Source: Bacillota bacterium | GTDB taxonomy: Bacteria; Bacillota; Bacilli; Paenibacillales; Paenibacillaceae | Direction of reading: 5' to 3' | Length of the DNA stretch: 64,000 nucleotides | Assembly: GCA_023391635.1 (NCBI GenBank) | Contig: JAEWAQ010000080.1 | Coordinates: 3,260-67,259, forward strand | Shown: in pieces, positions 63,681 to 64,000 of the stretch | How the letters are laid out: every line of letters begins with the position of its first letter | Position numbering within the stretch: position 1 is the stretch's first letter | Translations under genes and position numbers: made by a program | Notes under the pieces: generated by a model | What the model saw: the letters and a program-made list of their open reading frames with translations, nothing else | Told to the model about the DNA's origin: nothing | The model's database searches: none

Positions 63681-63798
63681 TGATTCGCCTGCCGGCGGCC
63701 ATTTTTGTCCTCTGCCCTCTAAGGGTTCGTCCCACCTGATTCATCCGCCTGCCAGCGGGGTTTTCGTGCCGGTTTTCCTGCGCCCCCTAAAGATTTCG
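63681..63798. repeat. Tandem degenerate hairpin repeats
   Basis: Two units of about 60 bp beginning TGATTC, each with a GCCTGCC-RGCGG hairpin followed by a T-rich run (63686-63710 and 63745-63765) and ending near CCCACC. They resemble the hairpins after parE at 54067-54159. No gene is visible in 63557-64000. Confidence 0.65.
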
Positions 63799-63863
63799 CC
63801 CACCCCCTAAGTCCCCCTCCCGCCTGGGAGGGGGACCCGAAAGGCGCTGCGCCCTCTGGACTC
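63799..63863. repeat. Dispersed repeat, copy 2 (inverted)
   Basis: The reverse complement matches 53991-54056 over about 65 bp, including the GGAGTCCAGAGGGCGCAGC start and the central CCCCCTCCCA/GGGAGGGGG palindrome. Confidence 0.85.
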
Positions 63864-63923
63864 CCGCATTACGCCTTTAGGCGCACGGGTGGAAGAGTGG
63901 CGGAATTGTGGGGCTTCTGGAAT

Positions 63924-64000
63924 CACCATTCCCGCCATTTTGTGTCACACAGCTACTAATTGCCGATCTTGCCCACCATTCCCGCCATTTTGTGTCACAC
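63924..64000. repeat. 50-bp direct repeat running off the window
   Basis: The 27-bp string starting CACCATTCCCGCCATTTTGT occurs identically at 63924-63950 and 63974-64000, a period of 50 bp. Further units may lie beyond the end. Confidence 0.8.

Noticed and set aside
63502..63744. 80-aa minus-strand gene upstream of the ABC exporter pair
   Set aside because: It overlaps the exporter promoter and hairpin repeats, and the product is basic and featureless.

Overview
The window is chromosomal DNA of a GC-rich, endospore-former-type Firmicute, most likely a member of the Paenibacillaceae (Cohnella/Paenibacillus-like). The evidence is the Gram-positive PolC, the truB-ribF-rpsO-pnp and rimP-nusA-ylxR-ylxQ-infB-rbfA gene order, a DesK/DesR/Des thermosensor, a YIEGIA protein pair, MurNAc recycling genes, strong GGAGG ribosome binding sites with many TTG and GTG starts, and sigma-A type promoters. 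No tRNA, rRNA, CRISPR array, prophage or transposase was seen.

Layout. 1-11.1 kb (minus strand): the translation and RNA-metabolism operon rimP-nusA-ylxR-ylxQ-infB-rbfA-nrnA-truB-ribF, then rpsO with its own promoter and terminator, then pnp, which is cut by the window edge. 11.1-14.1 kb: desaturase des with sensor kinase desK and regulator desR, lying between rimP and polC. 14.1-18.6 kb: polC. 18.6-21.5 kb: two tiny membrane proteins divergent from an OmpR-type two-component system. 21.5-25.5 kb: ROK sugar kinase, PepV-type dipeptidase, a 26-bp tandem repeat, a rhomboid protease and two adjacent 51-bp tandem arrays. 25.5-29.95 kb: peptidoglycan (MurNAc) recycling genes murK-like, namZ and anmK, and an RpiR regulator with palindromic operators. 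29.97-30.9 kb: two fluC fluoride channel genes behind a fluoride riboswitch.

30.9-41.7 kb (minus strand): a nine-gene island: lipoprotein solute-binding protein, OppBCDF-type ABC transporter, HAD phosphatase, a LacI regulator fused in frame to a Gfo/Idh/MocA oxidoreductase, ThuA-like protein and a divergent GDPD-like protein. Two perfect LacI-type palindromes and a cre-like element precede it. I infer uptake of an oligomeric, probably carbohydrate-containing ligand followed by intracellular oxidation, hydrolysis and dephosphorylation; the substrate is unknown. This is the least conventional system in the window.

42-50.7 kb: YIEGIA protein and its small partner, map, an XRE regulator whose promoter spacer is itself a perfect palindrome, a 7TM-type sensor kinase preceded by a 15-codon upstream ORF and divergent from its regulator, an RlmI-like methyltransferase, a CapA-like lipoprotein and a MarR regulator. 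50.8-56.2 kb: a candidate 56-aa protein, then topoisomerase IV parC and parE, separated by nearly 700 bp of hairpin repeats. 56.6-58.8 kb: the relic of a two-component system, then an ABC exporter (permease and ATPase). 58.8-63.5 kb: an SGNH esterase and a heterodimeric ABC exporter pair. The last 500 bp hold dispersed repeats, one of them an inverted copy of a repeat between parC and parE.
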